Shown: positions 1-10,315, counted from the stretch's first letter. The stretch is 64,000 bases of DNA from Bacillota bacterium (GCA_029555205.1 JAKPTB010000080.1:62001-126000); one strand, 5' to 3'. Numbers and translations are program-made. The notes: generated by a model from the sequence alone, not told the origin.

Positions 1-116
1 GCCATGGCAGCTATTACCGGTTCAGGCAGCGGCCTGTTCAAATTAAACTCTGTCGCAATTAACGCTGCCAGGATTATTACCAGACCCAGGACCCTACCTT
101 TCCGGAAAGTGCGCAT
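1..116 (-). CDS. N-terminus of probable polysaccharide deacetylase (partial)
   Basis: An open minus-strand frame starts with ATG at 114-116 and runs off the window after 38 codons. The translation has a short basic start (MRTFRKGR) followed by a hydrophobic stretch of about 15 residues (LGLVIILAALIA), which fits a signal anchor. An AAGGGGG sequence lies about 13 nt upstream of the ATG, a rather long spacing. In spore-forming Firmicutes the gene after pnp is often a membrane-anchored polysaccharide deacetylase (YlxY family); that assignment rests on position only, because no catalytic part lies inside the window. Confidence 0.45.
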   Translation of the reverse strand, partial: MRTFRKGRVLGLVIILAALIATEFNLNRPLPEPVIAAM

Positions 117-214
117 GGATAAAGAAAAACCCCCTTCACTGCATCCTCAGTAAAACCTATGTCGCGCCGGCCGGATTTATATTAAAAATTCTCAGAGCCT
201 AACGCATCAAAAAG

Positions 215-233
215 GCAGCGTTATCCTCGCTGC
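215..233. other. Small inverted repeat in the pnp downstream gap
   Basis: GCAGCG (215-220) and CGCTGC (228-233) form a 6-bp stem around a 7-nt loop. No T-run follows on either strand, so it is only a hairpin candidate. Apart from it and the terminator at 342-367, nothing coding is visible in the 117-415 gap. Confidence 0.35.
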
Positions 234-341
234 TGTTAATCTAATAAAAAACGGCGTAAAACTCTATTTTGAGGGTAGTGGATCACTTCCCTTGAGTAAT
301 TAAAACAGGCATTTGAACGCGTATGCTGGAGAGGGTAAATA

Positions 342-367
342 AAAAAACCTCTACTACGAGGTTTTTT
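342..367 (-). terminator. Intrinsic terminator after pnp
   Basis: A perfect 10-bp inverted repeat (AAAAAACCTC / GAGGTTTTTT) encloses a 6-nt loop. It sits 49 bp past the pnp stop and ends in six T on the minus strand. The repeat is symmetric, so it could also act on the plus strand. It probably ends the rpsO-pnp transcript before the deacetylase gene. Confidence 0.85.
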
Positions 368-415
368 GTGTATTGTTTCTGATCCTGAGTGGAAAAACAG
401 GATTATGACTTGTGT

Positions 416-2620
416 TTAATGAGTTGAATTCCTGCGCCTGTGCGGCCTTCCAGGCCTGTCTTCTTTGTGAGTTGCGCCCTCCGGAGGTGCTGAAGCTTCT
501 TTTTTGGAGAGCTTTAAGCGGCCCTGGTTATCGTACCCAAGCACTTTTACCAGGATATAATCTCCTTCCTTAACTACATCTTCAACTTTATTGACCCTGT
601 GGTGGGCTAACTGGGATATGTGGACGAGGCCTTCTTTTCCGGACAGTCCCATTACACCGGGGATGATTTCCACAAAACATCCGAAATCCGTTATTTTAAC
701 AACCTTGCCGTTGTACAGTTCGCCGGCCTGGACTTCTTTAGTAAGAGTTTCGATAATCTCAAGGGCCCTTTTCCCCTTTTCCTGGTCCACTGCTGCGATA
801 AAGACCCTGCCGTCATCCTCGATGTCGATGTCTGCGCCTGTTTCCTCAACGATTTTTTTGATAATCTTACCGCCGGGTCCAATGACATCCCTGATCTTAT
901 CCGGATCAATGGTGGTGTGAATAATCCGGGGGGCGTGGGGGGATAATTCCGGCCTGGGTGAGGGAATAACGTCCAGCATTTTCTTCATGATCAGCATGCG
1001 GCCCTCATGAGCCTGAGCCAAAGCCTGCTCAAACACTTCCAGAGCAATGCCCGGGATTTTTATATCCATCTGAAGAGCAGTAATTCCTTTTTTGGTGCCG
1101 GCCACTTTGAAGTCCATATCTCCCAGGTGGTCTTCATAACCCTGGATATCTGTAAGGACCTTGTATTGTTCATTTTCTTTAATGAGTCCCATCGCTACAC
1201 CGGCCACCGGCGCACTGATGGGAACACCGGCATCCATCAAGGCCAGGCAACTGCCGCAAACGCTCCCCATTGATGTGGAACCGTTGGATTCCAGGGCTTC
1301 AGATACGATTCTGATGGTGTAAGGGAAGGCTTCTTCACCGGGAATAACAGCTGATAATGCCCGCTCTGCAAGGGCCCCATGGCCGATCTCCCTGCGTCCG
1401 GGGGAGCGGATGGGCCTTGTCTCGCCAACACTGAAAGGAGGAAAGTTATAATGGTGCATGAATCTCTTTGATTCCTCTACGCCCAAGCCGTCCAGGATCT
1501 GTTCCTCGGATATGGTGCCCAGGGTTACTGCTGAGAGTATTTGCGTCTGGCCGCGGGTGAAAAGACCGCTGCCGTGGGGACGGGGAAGTACTCCCACTTC
1601 CACTGTGATGGGCCGGACCTCATTCAAGGAGCGGCCGTCGATGCGCAGACCTTCTTGTACAATCATCTGCCGCACAAGATTCTTTTCGATGGCGTTTAAC
1701 TGTTGTCTGATAGCGCTTTCTTCTTCCGGATACTGTTCCAGGAACTGCTCAACAATCTCGTCCTTGAGACTATCCAGATAGTTATCCCTGTCATGTTTGG
1801 AAAGTCTCTCAAGGGTGCAGCGCCGCAGTGCCGCATCTATTTTCCCGGTGGCAACGGCTGTTATGGCCTCAAGCATGGCCGGATCAGGAAGGGGTACCTC
1901 GAAAAGCATTTTCTCCCTGGCCAATCCCAGGCGAAGGGCTTCTTCACGGTATTCTTCGATAAACTCCACAATTTCCTTAACTACAACATGGCCGTAGGCA
2001 ATGGCTTCAAGTATAACCTGCTCCGGCACCTCTTTTGCGCCTGCCTCGACCATCATAACGGCTTCTTTGGTTCCCGCAACCACAAGGTGCATGTCGCTTT
2101 TTTCCGTTTGAGCCAGGTTGGGATTGATCACAAACTGCCCGTCAACCCGGCCGACAATAACACCGCCGATTGGATATTGAAGGGGTATTTCCGAAATATG
2201 CAGCGCAGCGGATGCGCCGACCATAGCGGCAATTTCAGGGGCGTGGTCCTGGTCTACCGACATGACCGTGGCGATGACCTGGACTTCATTGCGCATTTCT
2301 TTTGGAAACAATGGTCTGATTGGCCTGTCGATGAGCCTTCCGGATAAAATGGCCTTCTCGCTGGGGCGGGCTTCCCTTTTGATAAACCCCCCGGGGATTT
2401 TACCAACAGCATAAAACCTTTCTTCGTAGTCTACAGTCAAGGGAAAAAAGTCTATACCCGCCCTGATATTACTGGCCATAGTAGCAGTCACCAAAACTGC
2501 GGTATCCCCGTACCGGACGAAAACCGCACCACCCGCCTGTTTTGCGAGCCTTCCGGTTTCAAGAACCATAGGGCGGCCACCAATTATTATTTCCTTTGTT
2601 AATACGGGAGAAGCAGACAT
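416..2620 (-). CDS. pnp: Polyribonucleotide nucleotidyltransferase (PNPase)
   Basis: This 734-residue protein has full PNPase length and layout. Two RNase PH domains lie at about 10-140 and 320-550 with a helical domain between them, followed by a KH domain (GPGG loop near residue 577) and an S1 domain ending near 700. The tail is basic and rich in Pro, Arg and His. PNPase degrades RNA 3' to 5' by phosphorolysis and is a cytoplasmic trimer. The ATG start has AGGAGG about 12 nt upstream. It follows rpsO, as in most bacteria. A TATAAT-like element lies about 60 bp upstream in the AT-rich rpsO-pnp gap, so an own promoter is possible. Confidence 0.97.
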   Translation of the reverse strand: MSASPVLTKEIIIGGRPMVLETGRLAKQAGGAVFVRYGDTAVLVTATMASNIRAGIDFFPLTVDYEERFYAVGKIPGGFIKREARPSEKAILSGRLIDRPIRPLFPKEMRNEVQVIATVMSVDQDHAPEIAAMVGASAALHISEIPLQYPIGGVIVGRVDGQFVINPNLAQTEKSDMHLVVAGTKEAVMMVEAGAKEVPEQVILEAIAYGHVVVKEIVEFIEEYREEALRLGLAREKMLFEVPLPDPAMLEAITAVATGKIDAALRRCTLERLSKHDRDNYLDSLKDEIVEQFLEQYPEEESAIRQQLNAIEKNLVRQMIVQEGLRIDGRSLNEVRPITVEVGVLPRPHGSGLFTRGQTQILSAVTLGTISEEQILDGLGVEESKRFMHHYNFPPFSVGETRPIRSPGRREIGHGALAERALSAVIPGEEAFPYTIRIVSEALESNGSTSMGSVCGSCLALMDAGVPISAPVAGVAMGLIKENEQYKVLTDIQGYEDHLGDMDFKVAGTKKGITALQMDIKIPGIALEVFEQALAQAHEGRMLIMKKMLDVIPSPRPELSPHAPRIIHTTIDPDKIRDVIGPGGKIIKKIVEETGADIDIEDDGRVFIAAVDQEKGKRALEIIETLTKEVQAGELYNGKVVKITDFGCFVEIIPGVMGLSGKEGLVHISQLAHHRVNKVEDVVKEGDYILVKVLGYDNQGRLKLSKKEASAPPEGATHKEDRPGRPHRRRNSTH

Positions 2621-2731
2621 TTAAGGGTTATACCTCCTAATAGAAAAAAATCCATAAATATAATCAATTCTACATTTTAATATTATATCCTTCTATTATT
2701 CTAAAAAATACGTAGATCCCCCGGACATGAC

Positions 2732-2756
2732 AAGAAGCGGGTCATACCCGCTTCTT
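2732..2756 (-). terminator. Strong hairpin between rpsO and pnp
   Basis: A perfect 11-bp stem (AAGAAGCGGGT / ACCCGCTTCTT) with a 3-nt loop begins 8 bp past the rpsO stop. No T-run follows on the minus strand, so full termination is doubtful. Its position resembles the partial terminator and processing site known between rpsO and pnp in other bacteria. Confidence 0.6.
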
Positions 2757-2763
2757 CGCAAAG

Positions 2764-3033
2764 TTATTTGCGCAAGCCAAGCTTTTCAATTAAAGCACGG
2801 TATCTGTCAAAGTGCCGGTCTCTCAAATAATTGAGCATAGACCTGCGCTGACCAACCATTTTTAACAACCCCCGGCGGGAATGATGATCGCCCTTATGAA
2901 GCTTCAGATGTTGTGTAAGGGTGTTGATTCTTTCCGTCAAAATTGCCACTTGAACTTCCGGGGAACCCGTATCGTTTTCGTGAAGCTTGTATTTGGTTAT
3001 GACGTTATGTTTTTGTTCCGTGGTTAGAGCCAT
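2764..3033 (-). CDS. rpsO: Ribosomal protein S15
   Basis: This is an 89-residue S15 of usual length beginning MALTTEQK, with the conserved [15 protein letters not shown] core (here [11 protein letters not shown]). The frame is open three codons further to a GTG, but that codon overlaps the Shine-Dalgarno sequence AGGAGG; the ATG at 3031-3033 has 8-nt spacing and is preferred. S15 binds the central domain of 16S rRNA early in 30S assembly. It is followed by pnp and preceded by a structured leader that may mediate autoregulation. Confidence 0.96.
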   Translation of the reverse strand: MALTTEQKHNVITKYKLHENDTGSPEVQVAILTERINTLTQHLKLHKGDHHSRRGLLKMVGQRRSMLNYLRDRHFDRYRALIEKLGLRK

Positions 3034-3049
3034 AGTGCTCACCTCCTTT

Positions 3050-3110
3050 TCTAAGCATAAGCGCTGTAAGCCAAGTTAACCGCCGGAGAACGCATTCCCT
3101 AGCTTACAGT
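3050..3110 (-). promoter_or_regulatory. Candidate S15 autoregulatory leader RNA
   Basis: An 8-bp perfect inverted repeat (3064-3071 and 3102-3109) closes a 30-nt region just upstream of the rpsO ribosome-binding site. Read on the minus strand, the inside contains a second stem, GGGAA / TTCTC, capped by TGCG. A nested, branched structure directly before rpsO is the layout of known S15 leader RNAs, which imitate the 16S rRNA site. The structure is seen; the regulatory role is inferred. Confidence 0.5.
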
Positions 3111-3121
3111 TTGAACAACAT

Positions 3122-3343
3122 TCATTTTCCAATGATAGTTATAACCAGGCGCCCGCCAGGTATATCCTTGGCAACAATATCAAAAACCCGGCCTGATTTT
3201 GCCAGGAATCCCCTAAAACGGGTGGCCGTGGGAATACGCCCGGGAATTCCACTGGCTGCATTAATTATATCTGAAACCAGGATCTTATCCTGTCTCATGT
3301 CCCGTAAGCGCTTGCGAGCATGCTCAGTGATAATTACCCTCAT
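3122..3343 (-). CDS. Small DUF4258-like protein
   Basis: The product has 73 residues and starts at an ATG with AGGAG about 9 nt upstream. The N-terminus carries the TEHARKRLRDM-type motif typical of DUF4258 proteins, and the C-terminus is a beta-rich segment (FDIVAKDIPGGRLVITII). DUF4258 proteins resemble small RelE/BrnT-like folds and sometimes occur in toxin-antitoxin pairs. It is the second gene of a pair: the upstream gene ends 11 bp before it, and rpsO follows. Function is unknown; a toxin role is only a hypothesis. Confidence 0.7.
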   Translation of the reverse strand: MRVIITEHARKRLRDMRQDKILVSDIINAASGIPGRIPTATRFRGFLAKSGRVFDIVAKDIPGGRLVITIIGK

Positions 3344-3354
3344 CTGGTTAACTC

Positions 3355-3582
3355 CTAGTGGGCATGGATCGCGCAGACCCGTTCATCTTCCTCCTGGGCT
3401 ATAAAGGCATACAGGGCATCTTGAAAGGCAGTCAACCTGAAGTTTTCCACATTCGACTGGCAATAAATAGTTTCTAATTCTGTTTTTAAGGTTTGGAATT
3501 CTTCGCTCAAGCAGATCAGGGCAATGTGGTTGAGCCATTTTTTTATTTCTTCTTCATTGAAGTCGAACTTGGGAACTCCCAC
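3355..3582 (-). CDS. Small hypothetical protein, upstream partner of the DUF4258-like gene
   Basis: I do not recognise this 75-residue protein. It is acidic and helical in character (many Glu, Leu, Ile), with two Cys in the middle, one near the C-terminus and a His-rich tail. It starts with GTG 9 nt downstream of AAAGGAG. It is the first gene after a good sigma-A promoter (3700-3728) and is followed after 11 bp by the DUF4258-like gene. The small-first, DUF4258-second layout resembles an antitoxin-toxin operon, but no DNA-binding motif is evident. Confidence 0.65.
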   Translation of the reverse strand: MGVPKFDFNEEEIKKWLNHIALICLSEEFQTLKTELETIYCQSNVENFRLTAFQDALYAFIAQEEDERVCAIHAH

Positions 3583-3699
3583 GGGTGAATTCTCCTTTCA
3601 AAGATTTAAGGACAATTGAGAAATATCTGGGAAGTTGTGATCATGCCTTAAATAAAACCTTGATCTAATAATAGTTTTTTATAGACGTTTAACTTAATC

Positions 3700-3728
3700 A
3701 TTGTAGCATAATCTGGTGTGTGTGTAAA
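3700..3728 (-). promoter_or_regulatory. Sigma-A-type promoter for the small gene pair (and rpsO-pnp)
   Basis: On the minus strand, TTTACA (3723-3728) and TACAAT (3700-3705) are separated by exactly 17 bp. The start of the 75-residue gene lies about 115 bp downstream. It is one of the best promoter matches in the window. Confidence 0.7.
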
Positions 3729-3766
3729 CGCTGCCTACTCAAAATTATATTGGGGTCCTTTTTGTT

Positions 3767-4705
3767 TTATTCTTTTATTTTCGACCAGGTTACCCTTGCT
3801 TCCAGGACATCCCTTTCAATTTGTTTAATCAGCTCCGCGGGAGTTTGAAATCTTTTTTCTTCTCTAATTTTTCGGATAAAGCTAACTTTTATAGTTTCTC
3901 CGTAGAGATCCTGACAAAAATCTAAAAGGTGCACCTCAATATTTCTTTTCTGTACCTGAAATGTCGGCTTTACACCAATGTTTGCCAAACCGAGATAGGA
4001 TTCCCTGTGGATCTGTGCTTTAGCTAGATATACACCGTTGGTAGGAACCAGGATTGAATCATCAATATCTATATTGGCCGTTGGAAATCCCAGCAGGCTG
4101 CTGCCCCGTTTATCACCTGTTACCACGGGTCCTTCCACAAATGGATAATATCCCAGGAATTTGGCGGCCTCCGCAACTTCCCCTCTTAATAAGAGATTCC
4201 TGATCAGAGTGCTGCTTACAATTTTTCCATCAACCATGATGGGTGGAATGACTTTGACCTGGTATCCATATGTTTTTGAAAGATTTTGCAGCAATTCCGG
4301 TGTTCCCCGGCCGCGGTAACCAAATGTATAGTTATAACCCACTACAACAGCGCTGGCCCCCAGTCCCCCGTAAAGAACGTTTCGGACGAAATCTGTGGGG
4401 GACATGCCGGCAAAGGCCAGGTCAAAGGGTACCATCAGGAGCAGGTCGATGCCCAGCCCGGCCAAAAGCTTTTGCTTTGATTCTTGTGACAACAGAAGCG
4501 GGGGACTGTTGTCCGGATTCAACACAGCAAGGGGGTGTGGATGGAAGGTAAAGATTGATGTTGTCCCCCCAATTTGTTCCGCCATAGTGACCACTTCGGA
4601 AATCAGCTTTTGGTGTCCCAGATGCAGTCCGTCGAAATTTCCCAGGCCAACCACAAGGTTTTTGTGTTTGTCTTTGAGGTTGTGCCAGTGCTGATAAAGG
4701 TACAT
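3767..4705 (-). CDS. ribF: Bifunctional riboflavin kinase / FAD synthetase
   Basis: This 312-residue protein makes FMN from riboflavin and then FAD from FMN. The N-terminal nucleotidylyltransferase domain has GNFDGLHLGH (residues 22-31), and the C-terminal flavokinase domain has a GxxxxxSxLGFPTANI-type motif. Length is normal for the family. ATG start with AGGAGG 9 nt upstream; truB ends 22 bp before it, so the two are cotranscribed, as in Bacillus. Confidence 0.96.
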   Translation of the reverse strand: MYLYQHWHNLKDKHKNLVVGLGNFDGLHLGHQKLISEVVTMAEQIGGTTSIFTFHPHPLAVLNPDNSPPLLLSQESKQKLLAGLGIDLLLMVPFDLAFAGMSPTDFVRNVLYGGLGASAVVVGYNYTFGYRGRGTPELLQNLSKTYGYQVKVIPPIMVDGKIVSSTLIRNLLLRGEVAEAAKFLGYYPFVEGPVVTGDKRGSSLLGFPTANIDIDDSILVPTNGVYLAKAQIHRESYLGLANIGVKPTFQVQKRNIEVHLLDFCQDLYGETIKVSFIRKIREEKRFQTPAELIKQIERDVLEARVTWSKIKE

Positions 4706-4727
4706 TTAAACAGTCCTCCTACTTACC

Positions 4728-5651
4728 TTACAATACGCAAACTGGTTTAAAGAAAAATTTTACCGGATTCTCCGGATCAATCAGCGTTTCAGCTACTGCC
4801 AGGAGACCCTCCGGTCCCATGATCCGGACCATAGTTCCTTCTTCAAGGCCGGCGGGTAGCTTGTCAACCCCCGGCAGATATAGTTTTGAGCCGGATTTAA
4901 CAGATTTTACCGCCCCATTTTTTACAGTTACGGGTAAAAGGACCGCCAGCGCTTCTTCATTTTTGACGATGAATCTTTCAATGGTGCCAGCAGAAACAGC
5001 GCTGTTTATTTCTTCTAAGGTAAGGGAATCCTCAATTCTAAAGCGACCTGCACGGGTTCGCACCAGAAAAGACATATAGGCACCACAGCCCAGGTGCTGG
5101 CCCAGATCGGCACAAAGAGTCCGGATATAGGTGCCTTTGGAGCAGGTAATATGAAGAAGGGCTTTGGGGCGCGGCTTGCCCCATCCTGTGCCCCAAATAT
5201 ATTTTAGTGAATGCACCCTGACGTTCCGGGCGGGGCGTTCTACGACCCGGCCGGAACGGGCCAGTTCATATAATTTCCGGCCCTGCCATTTCAAGGCTGA
5301 GGTCATGGGTGGAACCTGGCTGACAACTCCTGTAAAATGCTTTAGAGCATTCCGGATCTTAGTTTCTGTAAGCTGCCGGGCATCTCCTGCGGCGACTATC
5401 GGGCCAAAGGAATCTCCTGAGGAGGTTGTCAGGCCAAAAGTTATTTCTGCGCGATACTCCTTATCGTCGTTATGTAAAAATCTGCTCAGACGTGTGGATG
5501 ATCCCAGGCAAACTACCAGAACACCCGCTGCACCGGGGTCCAGAGTACCTGTGTGTCCTGCTTTTTTGATTCCGAGAACTCTGCGGATATAATCAATGAC
5601 ATCGTGGGAGGTCATTCCAGGGGGTTTTAAGACATTTAAAATCCCCTTCAA
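4728..5651 (-). CDS. truB: tRNA pseudouridine-55 synthase
   Basis: TruB converts U55 of the tRNA T-loop to pseudouridine. The 307-residue protein contains the family motif GHTGTLDPGA (residues 32-41) with catalytic Asp38, and a C-terminal PUA-like region. Its start overlaps the end of nrnA by 4 nt, showing translational coupling within the nrnA-truB-ribF run. Confidence 0.97.
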   Translation of the reverse strand: MKGILNVLKPPGMTSHDVIDYIRRVLGIKKAGHTGTLDPGAAGVLVVCLGSSTRLSRFLHNDDKEYRAEITFGLTTSSGDSFGPIVAAGDARQLTETKIRNALKHFTGVVSQVPPMTSALKWQGRKLYELARSGRVVERPARNVRVHSLKYIWGTGWGKPRPKALLHITCSKGTYIRTLCADLGQHLGCGAYMSFLVRTRAGRFRIEDSLTLEEINSAVSAGTIERFIVKNEEALAVLLPVTVKNGAVKSVKSGSKLYLPGVDKLPAGLEEGTMVRIMGPEGLLAVAETLIDPENPVKFFFKPVCVL

Positions 5652-6637
5652 TTGCCGGCACCCCCGGCGGCCAGTATAGCTGCGGTTATTATTTGTTCCT
5701 GGATAGTTTTGAGGTCACCCTGCAGAACACAACCTGCAGCCCGCGTATGTCCGCCACCGCCAAATGAAGCAGCCAGTTTATTTACATCCACAGAGTTCTT
5801 GGAACGAAAACTAATTTTATAGAGATCATTCGAAATCTCGCGAAAAAGCAGTCCAACCTCAACGCCCTTTATTGATCTTGCATAATTTATCAGGCCATCA
5901 GTATGTTCATCAAGAGCTCCTGCTTTGTGCAGGATTTCCCGGGTTATAGTCATCCAGCAGACCCTGCCGCAGGGGCTTGCGGTTAAGGTGTCAAGTGCAG
6001 CACCCAGGATTTTCAAAGCAGCCAAGGGTTTTTCCTCGTAAAGATGGATATTGATATCTGTGGCTGGTATACCCATCTCAAGGAGTAATGCTACCCGGCG
6101 GTGAGTACCGGGTGTTGTATTGTCATATCGAAATGAACCTGTATCTGTGATAATGGCTGTATAAAGGTTTACTGCAGCTTCAATTGTTATTTGAACCTTC
6201 ATCACGTCCAGGAGATCAAGGATAATCTCCCCCACTGCTGCTGCTTTAGGATCTGTGTACTGATAATCCCCAAAAGGCTGGGAACCTTCATGGTGATCTA
6301 TATTGATCAGCACCAGATCCTTGTTGAGGAACTCCTGGTATCCTTGACCCAGTCTTTCCGGGATAGAGCAATCCAGAACGATGAAGGTATCGTATTCATA
6401 TTCGGGTGGTTTACCAACAATAAAACGATCCAGGCCTGGCAAATAGTGGTATATTTCGGGGATGGGGTCGGGTCCGCCCATGATGACCTTCTTACCAAGC
6501 CTTTCCAGAGTTAGCCCCAGGGCAAGCACCGACCCCAAACAGTCGCCATCCGGCATTACATGACCGCATAATAGAACCCGGTTTGACCTCTTGATGGCTT
6601 CACCAATTTCTACCAGATTATTCATTGCCGCTGCCAT
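5648..6637 (-). CDS. nrnA: DHH-family bifunctional oligoribonuclease / PAP phosphatase
   Basis: NrnA degrades nano-RNA and dephosphorylates 3'-phosphoadenosine 5'-phosphate. Motifs are [12 protein letters not shown] (about residues 25-36), a central DHHEG, and C-terminal DHHA1 [10 protein letters not shown]. The frame is open much further upstream (to 6832), but that part overlaps rbfA and reads as non-conserved sequence. The ATG at 6637 has AGGGG 5 nt upstream and gives 329 residues, normal for the family; the ATG at 6625 is the alternative. It overlaps rbfA by 20 nt (or 8 nt). Confidence 0.92.
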   Translation of the reverse strand: MAAAMNNLVEIGEAIKRSNRVLLCGHVMPDGDCLGSVLALGLTLERLGKKVIMGGPDPIPEIYHYLPGLDRFIVGKPPEYEYDTFIVLDCSIPERLGQGYQEFLNKDLVLINIDHHEGSQPFGDYQYTDPKAAAVGEIILDLLDVMKVQITIEAAVNLYTAIITDTGSFRYDNTTPGTHRRVALLLEMGIPATDINIHLYEEKPLAALKILGAALDTLTASPCGRVCWMTITREILHKAGALDEHTDGLINYARSIKGVEVGLLFREISNDLYKISFRSKNSVDVNKLAASFGGGGHTRAAGCVLQGDLKTIQEQIITAAILAAGGAGN

Positions 6638-6977
6638 CCTTACCCCTGACTTTTTCCATAAGTGCCAGTAATCTTGAGCCGCGTTCGATTGATTCATCCA
6701 ATTTAAAGGTGATTTCAGGTGTATGACGCAGACGGATTCTCTTGCCCAGTTCACTGCGAATATAGCCCTGGGCCTTCTGAAGGGCTTCAATGGTTGCCTT
6801 TTGTTCGGCAGGACTGCCATAAACACTGGCAAAGATTACTGCATAGCGTAAGTCCTTGGAGACCTCTACAGAAGTAATAGATACAAAACCAATTCTGGGA
6901 TCTTTTAATTCCCCTCTCAACAGGTCCGAAACTTCTTTTTTGATGGCTTCTGCCAACCGTTCAGGACGGAAGGACAT
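6618..6977 (-). CDS. rbfA: Ribosome-binding factor A
   Basis: RbfA is a small KH-type factor for 30S maturation and cold adaptation. The 119-residue protein begins [10 protein letters not shown] and contains the conserved [11 protein letters not shown] and a TPEITF segment. The frame is open two codons further to a TTG, but AGGTGG has 9-nt spacing to the ATG and only 3 nt to the TTG. It follows infB after about 43 bp and overlaps nrnA. Confidence 0.95.
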   Translation of the reverse strand: MSFRPERLAEAIKKEVSDLLRGELKDPRIGFVSITSVEVSKDLRYAVIFASVYGSPAEQKATIEALQKAQGYIRSELGKRIRLRHTPEITFKLDESIERGSRLLALMEKVRGKDGSGNE

Positions 6978-7020
6978 TACCAAACACCACCTTTAAAGGT
7001 TCAATGATGGGCAGACATGC

Positions 7021-9978
7021 TCAGGATAACTCACGTTTTATGGTTTCAGTGGTAAACGCCTCAATCACGTCACCTTCCTGAATTTCGTTGAATTTTTCCA
7101 GTGCCAGGCCGCATTCATATCCCTGAACAACTTCCTTGACATCATCTTTAAAACGTTTAAGGGAATCCAGTTTGCCCTCATGGATGACTATACCGTCACG
7201 CACCACACGGATTCCGGCGTCTCTTTCAATTTTTCCTTCCACAACGTAGCAACCGGCAATGGTTCCAATCTTGGATGCCTTGAAGATTTTGCGTATTTCA
7301 GCCCGGCCCAGGGTAACCTCCCGGTATTCAGGATCCAAAAGGCCGCTCATGGCTGCTTTGACGTCTTCAATTGCATCGTAAATGACCCGGTAGAGGCGGA
7401 CGTCCACCTTCTCATTTTCGGCGGCTTTTCTGGCGTTTACATCCGGACGTACGTTAAAACCGATAACGATGGCATTGGAGGCTGAGGCAAGCATGATATC
7501 GGTCTCTGAAATAGCGCCTACACCACCGTGAATAATGTTTACTTTAACCTCTCCTGTATTCAATCTTTCCAGGGCCTGGCGCAAAGCTTCCACAGAACCC
7601 TGGACATCTCCTTTGATGATAATCCCCAGCTCTTTAATCTGACCCTCTTTAATATGCTTGAATAAGTCTTCCAGGGAAACCCTGGCGTTTGTCTTCAGTT
7701 CATCTTCACGTTTTTTGGTTTGTCTCCGGGCGGCAATATGCCGGGCAAGTTTTTCATCTTCCACTACGATAAATATATCTCCTGCCTGTGGTACTTCTGA
7801 AAAACCAAGCACTTCCACCGGGGTTGAAGGTCCTGCTTTTTTTATGCGCTGCCCTTTGTCGTCCATCATAGCCCGGACTCTTCCGAAGGCCGGCCCGGCT
7901 ATAATCATATCGCCAATATTGAGTGTGCCGTTCTGTACCAGGACCGTGGCGACAGGGCCGCGTCCTTTATCCAGTTCCGCTTCGATCACCGTACCTCTGG
8001 CCGGACGATCCGGATTTGCCTTGAATTCGCTAACTTCAGCCACAAGAAGGATCATCTCCAGAAGCTCTTTCAGTCCTTCTCTTTTTAACGCGGAAACATT
8101 GACACAGATGGTTTCTCCACCCCACTCCTCGGGAACAAGGGAGTGTTCGGTCAGTTCCTGTTTGACTCTCTCCGGGTTGGCACCGGGTTTATCAATTTTG
8201 TTAATTGCTACGATTATGGGAACATTTGCTTCCTTGGCGTGGTTGATGGCTTCCACAGTTTGGGGCATAACCCCGTCATCTGCTGCTACTACCAGGATCG
8301 CAATGTCAGTTACCTGGGCGCCCCTGGCGCGCATGGCTGTAAATGCCTCGTGACCAGGTGTATCCACAAAGGTGATTTTTTTGCCGGCGTGCTCAACCTG
8401 GTAGGCGCCGATATGCTGAGTTATCCCTCCCGCTTCGGTTGCGATAACATTTGTTTCCCGGATTGCATCCAGCAGGGAGGTTTTGCCGTGGTCCACGTGA
8501 CCCATTACAGTAACTACACAGGGCCTGGGCTGGAGCAGCGCAGGGTCTTCCTCCGGTTCCTGCATCAGCATGGCCTCGATGTCCACCGGCAGCTTGACTA
8601 TAACCTCGTAGCCGAATTCGCCTGCCAGAATAGTGGCGGTGTCACTATCGATTTCCTGGTTGATAGTGGCCAGCACGCCTAATTGCATCAATTTTTTAAT
8701 GAGTTCCGCCGGACTTTTATGCATCTTTAAAGCCAGTTCCTGGACGGTTATAGATTCGCCAAGGGTAATGGGCTTTTTCTCTACCGGTTGGGCCGGTTTT
8801 TGAATCTCCTGTGATTTGCCGGTTCCCTTTTTGCGTCCCTGGGGCGGTCTCAGCCGCAGTCTTCCCTCAGCATGTTCAGCTATGGCGCTGCGCTTTTCAC
8901 TGCGGCCCTTGGAAGCCAGTCTCTGGGGGCCGGACTTCTGCGGTTTTGGACCTCCCGTCTTAGTTCTTTCACCTGGTCTCACCTTCTCATCCAGAAGCTG
9001 GACGGGTTTTTTCAAAGCAGCCTGATCAGACCGCAGTTTTGCCGCCTGACCCGGGGCAGGTGAAGCCGGGCGTTCAAAGGGTCTAACTTTATCACCGGCT
9101 GCGGTTCTCGGGGTGCGTTCACCTGCTTTGGGAGACCTTGGGGAAGCGACGGAGGTACCATCCCTTGCGACGGCGCCTGGTTTTGCAGGTCCTCCCTGTT
9201 GCTGTTCCTGAGTCTTCGGGCCTGTAACCCTGTCCTGACGCGGATAGTGCTGGGAAGCGCCCGGGGCGGCGGGTGGTTTTGCCGGCTTGCTCTGGGTCCT
9301 GCCCTGCGGTGCCCGCTCCTGCTGAGCTCGTTCCTCTTCCGGTTTTCCCTGAAACTGGCGGTCCCGGGCGATTTTTTCCTTTAGAGGCGATTCACTCTGA
9401 GATTCCTGCCGTGCCTTGGGCAGGCGTTCATGCTGGGACCGGTCAGGTTTTATCCGTTCACCTGTACTATCAGGTGTTTTTGGTTTCGCCTTTTGCTCGG
9501 TCCGGGGTTGACCCCAGGACCTTGCAGGTTTTTCAGATTGTCTGGGTTTTTCTTGAAAACGCCTGTCCGGAGGTCTTGCAGGTACCCGGTCGACCAAACC
9601 AGGCCCCTTGTAGTAGTCAGCCCTGGCTCCCTGGGATTCCCTTTTGGTTCCGGACTGTGTACCCCTGCCCTTTTCAGTTTTTTTGATTTCGCCAGGGGCC
9701 GTTTCTTTTGTTCTGGATGTAGTCTCTTCATGTTCCATGCCCGTGTCCGGCGTAGCTGCTTTTTTTTGCGCAGCAGCCGGCTGCGGTTTAACAGAACTTG
9801 GTTTTTCCCCGGTCAGGGTGCTTTTTTTGTAGAGCTGCACCAGGCTTTGTACTTCACTGTCCTCCAGCGTACTCATGTGAGATTTTACATTAATGCCCAT
9901 TTGCTTCAATTTGTTGATGATCTCTCTACTTTCTATGTTAAGTTCTTTGGCAAGTTCATGTACGCGTTTTTTTACCAT
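7021..9978 (-). CDS. infB: Translation initiation factor IF-2
   Basis: IF-2 is the GTPase that places fMet-tRNA on the 30S subunit. Of 985 residues, about 1-55 form an N-terminal IF2N module. A very long low-complexity linker rich in Pro, Arg, Lys, Gln and Glu covers about 60-400. A second IF2N module (from about 405) is followed by the G domain, with the [10 protein letters not shown]-loop at about 493-501 and NKID further on, and then the beta-barrel and C-terminal domains. ATG start with GGAGG 7 nt upstream. It follows nusA, rnpM and ylxQ as in Bacillus. The long linker is the only oddity. Confidence 0.98.
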   Translation of the reverse strand: MVKKRVHELAKELNIESREIINKLKQMGINVKSHMSTLEDSEVQSLVQLYKKSTLTGEKPSSVKPQPAAAQKKAATPDTGMEHEETTSRTKETAPGEIKKTEKGRGTQSGTKRESQGARADYYKGPGLVDRVPARPPDRRFQEKPRQSEKPARSWGQPRTEQKAKPKTPDSTGERIKPDRSQHERLPKARQESQSESPLKEKIARDRQFQGKPEEERAQQERAPQGRTQSKPAKPPAAPGASQHYPRQDRVTGPKTQEQQQGGPAKPGAVARDGTSVASPRSPKAGERTPRTAAGDKVRPFERPASPAPGQAAKLRSDQAALKKPVQLLDEKVRPGERTKTGGPKPQKSGPQRLASKGRSEKRSAIAEHAEGRLRLRPPQGRKKGTGKSQEIQKPAQPVEKKPITLGESITVQELALKMHKSPAELIKKLMQLGVLATINQEIDSDTATILAGEFGYEVIVKLPVDIEAMLMQEPEEDPALLQPRPCVVTVMGHVDHGKTSLLDAIRETNVIATEAGGITQHIGAYQVEHAGKKITFVDTPGHEAFTAMRARGAQVTDIAILVVAADDGVMPQTVEAINHAKEANVPIIVAINKIDKPGANPERVKQELTEHSLVPEEWGGETICVNVSALKREGLKELLEMILLVAEVSEFKANPDRPARGTVIEAELDKGRGPVATVLVQNGTLNIGDMIIAGPAFGRVRAMMDDKGQRIKKAGPSTPVEVLGFSEVPQAGDIFIVVEDEKLARHIAARRQTKKREDELKTNARVSLEDLFKHIKEGQIKELGIIIKGDVQGSVEALRQALERLNTGEVKVNIIHGGVGAISETDIMLASASNAIVIGFNVRPDVNARKAAENEKVDVRLYRVIYDAIEDVKAAMSGLLDPEYREVTLGRAEIRKIFKASKIGTIAGCYVVEGKIERDAGIRVVRDGIVIHEGKLDSLKRFKDDVKEVVQGYECGLALEKFNEIQEGDVIEAFTTETIKRELS

Positions 9979-9994
9979 ATAAACACCTCCAAGA

Positions 9995-10315
9995 TTAAGT
10001 CATTGTTCGGTCGGCCTCTCCCCTTTCCATTTTCCTTAAGATACCGCAGACCATTTTTTCATCTGTGAAAGCCACCGCCGAACGAGGTGATTTTCCAATT
10101 AGTCTGCCCAGTTCTTCTTTGGAGCCGTAAGTTACAACGGGTATATTTTTGAATGCGGCAAGCCCTGTTAATTCCATTTGTGTACGTTTGGCGGCGTCAA
10201 GGGCGACGAGCAGAAGCTTAACCTTGCCCCTGTTGATTGCGTTCTTAACCGCGATGTCCCCGGATATTAGTTTGCCTGCCCGCTGTCCCAGACCAAGCAT
10301 TTTAGCTATAGTCAA
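9995..10315 (-). CDS. ylxQ: L7Ae-family RNA-binding protein YlxQ
   Basis: This 106-residue L7Ae/L30e/Gadd45-fold protein has the [13 protein letters not shown]-terminus typical of YlxQ. It binds kink-turn RNA; its exact role in Firmicutes is not settled. The start is a TTG that overlaps the end of rnpM by 4 nt. It is cotranscribed with nusA and infB. Confidence 0.9.
   Translation of the reverse strand: MTIAKMLGLGQRAGKLISGDIAVKNAINRGKVKLLLVALDAAKRTQMELTGLAAFKNIPVVTYGSKEELGRLIGKSPRSAVAFTDEKMVCGILRKMERGEADRTMT

Noticed and set aside
1703-2347. 214-codon plus-strand ORF opposite pnp
   Set aside because: It lies entirely antisense to pnp, has no ribosome-binding site and no recognisable domain; it is a shadow of the conserved gene.
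6638-6832. N-terminal extension of nrnA
   Set aside because: The extra 65 residues run antiparallel to no known domain and overlap rbfA in another frame; the conserved protein starts near 6637.
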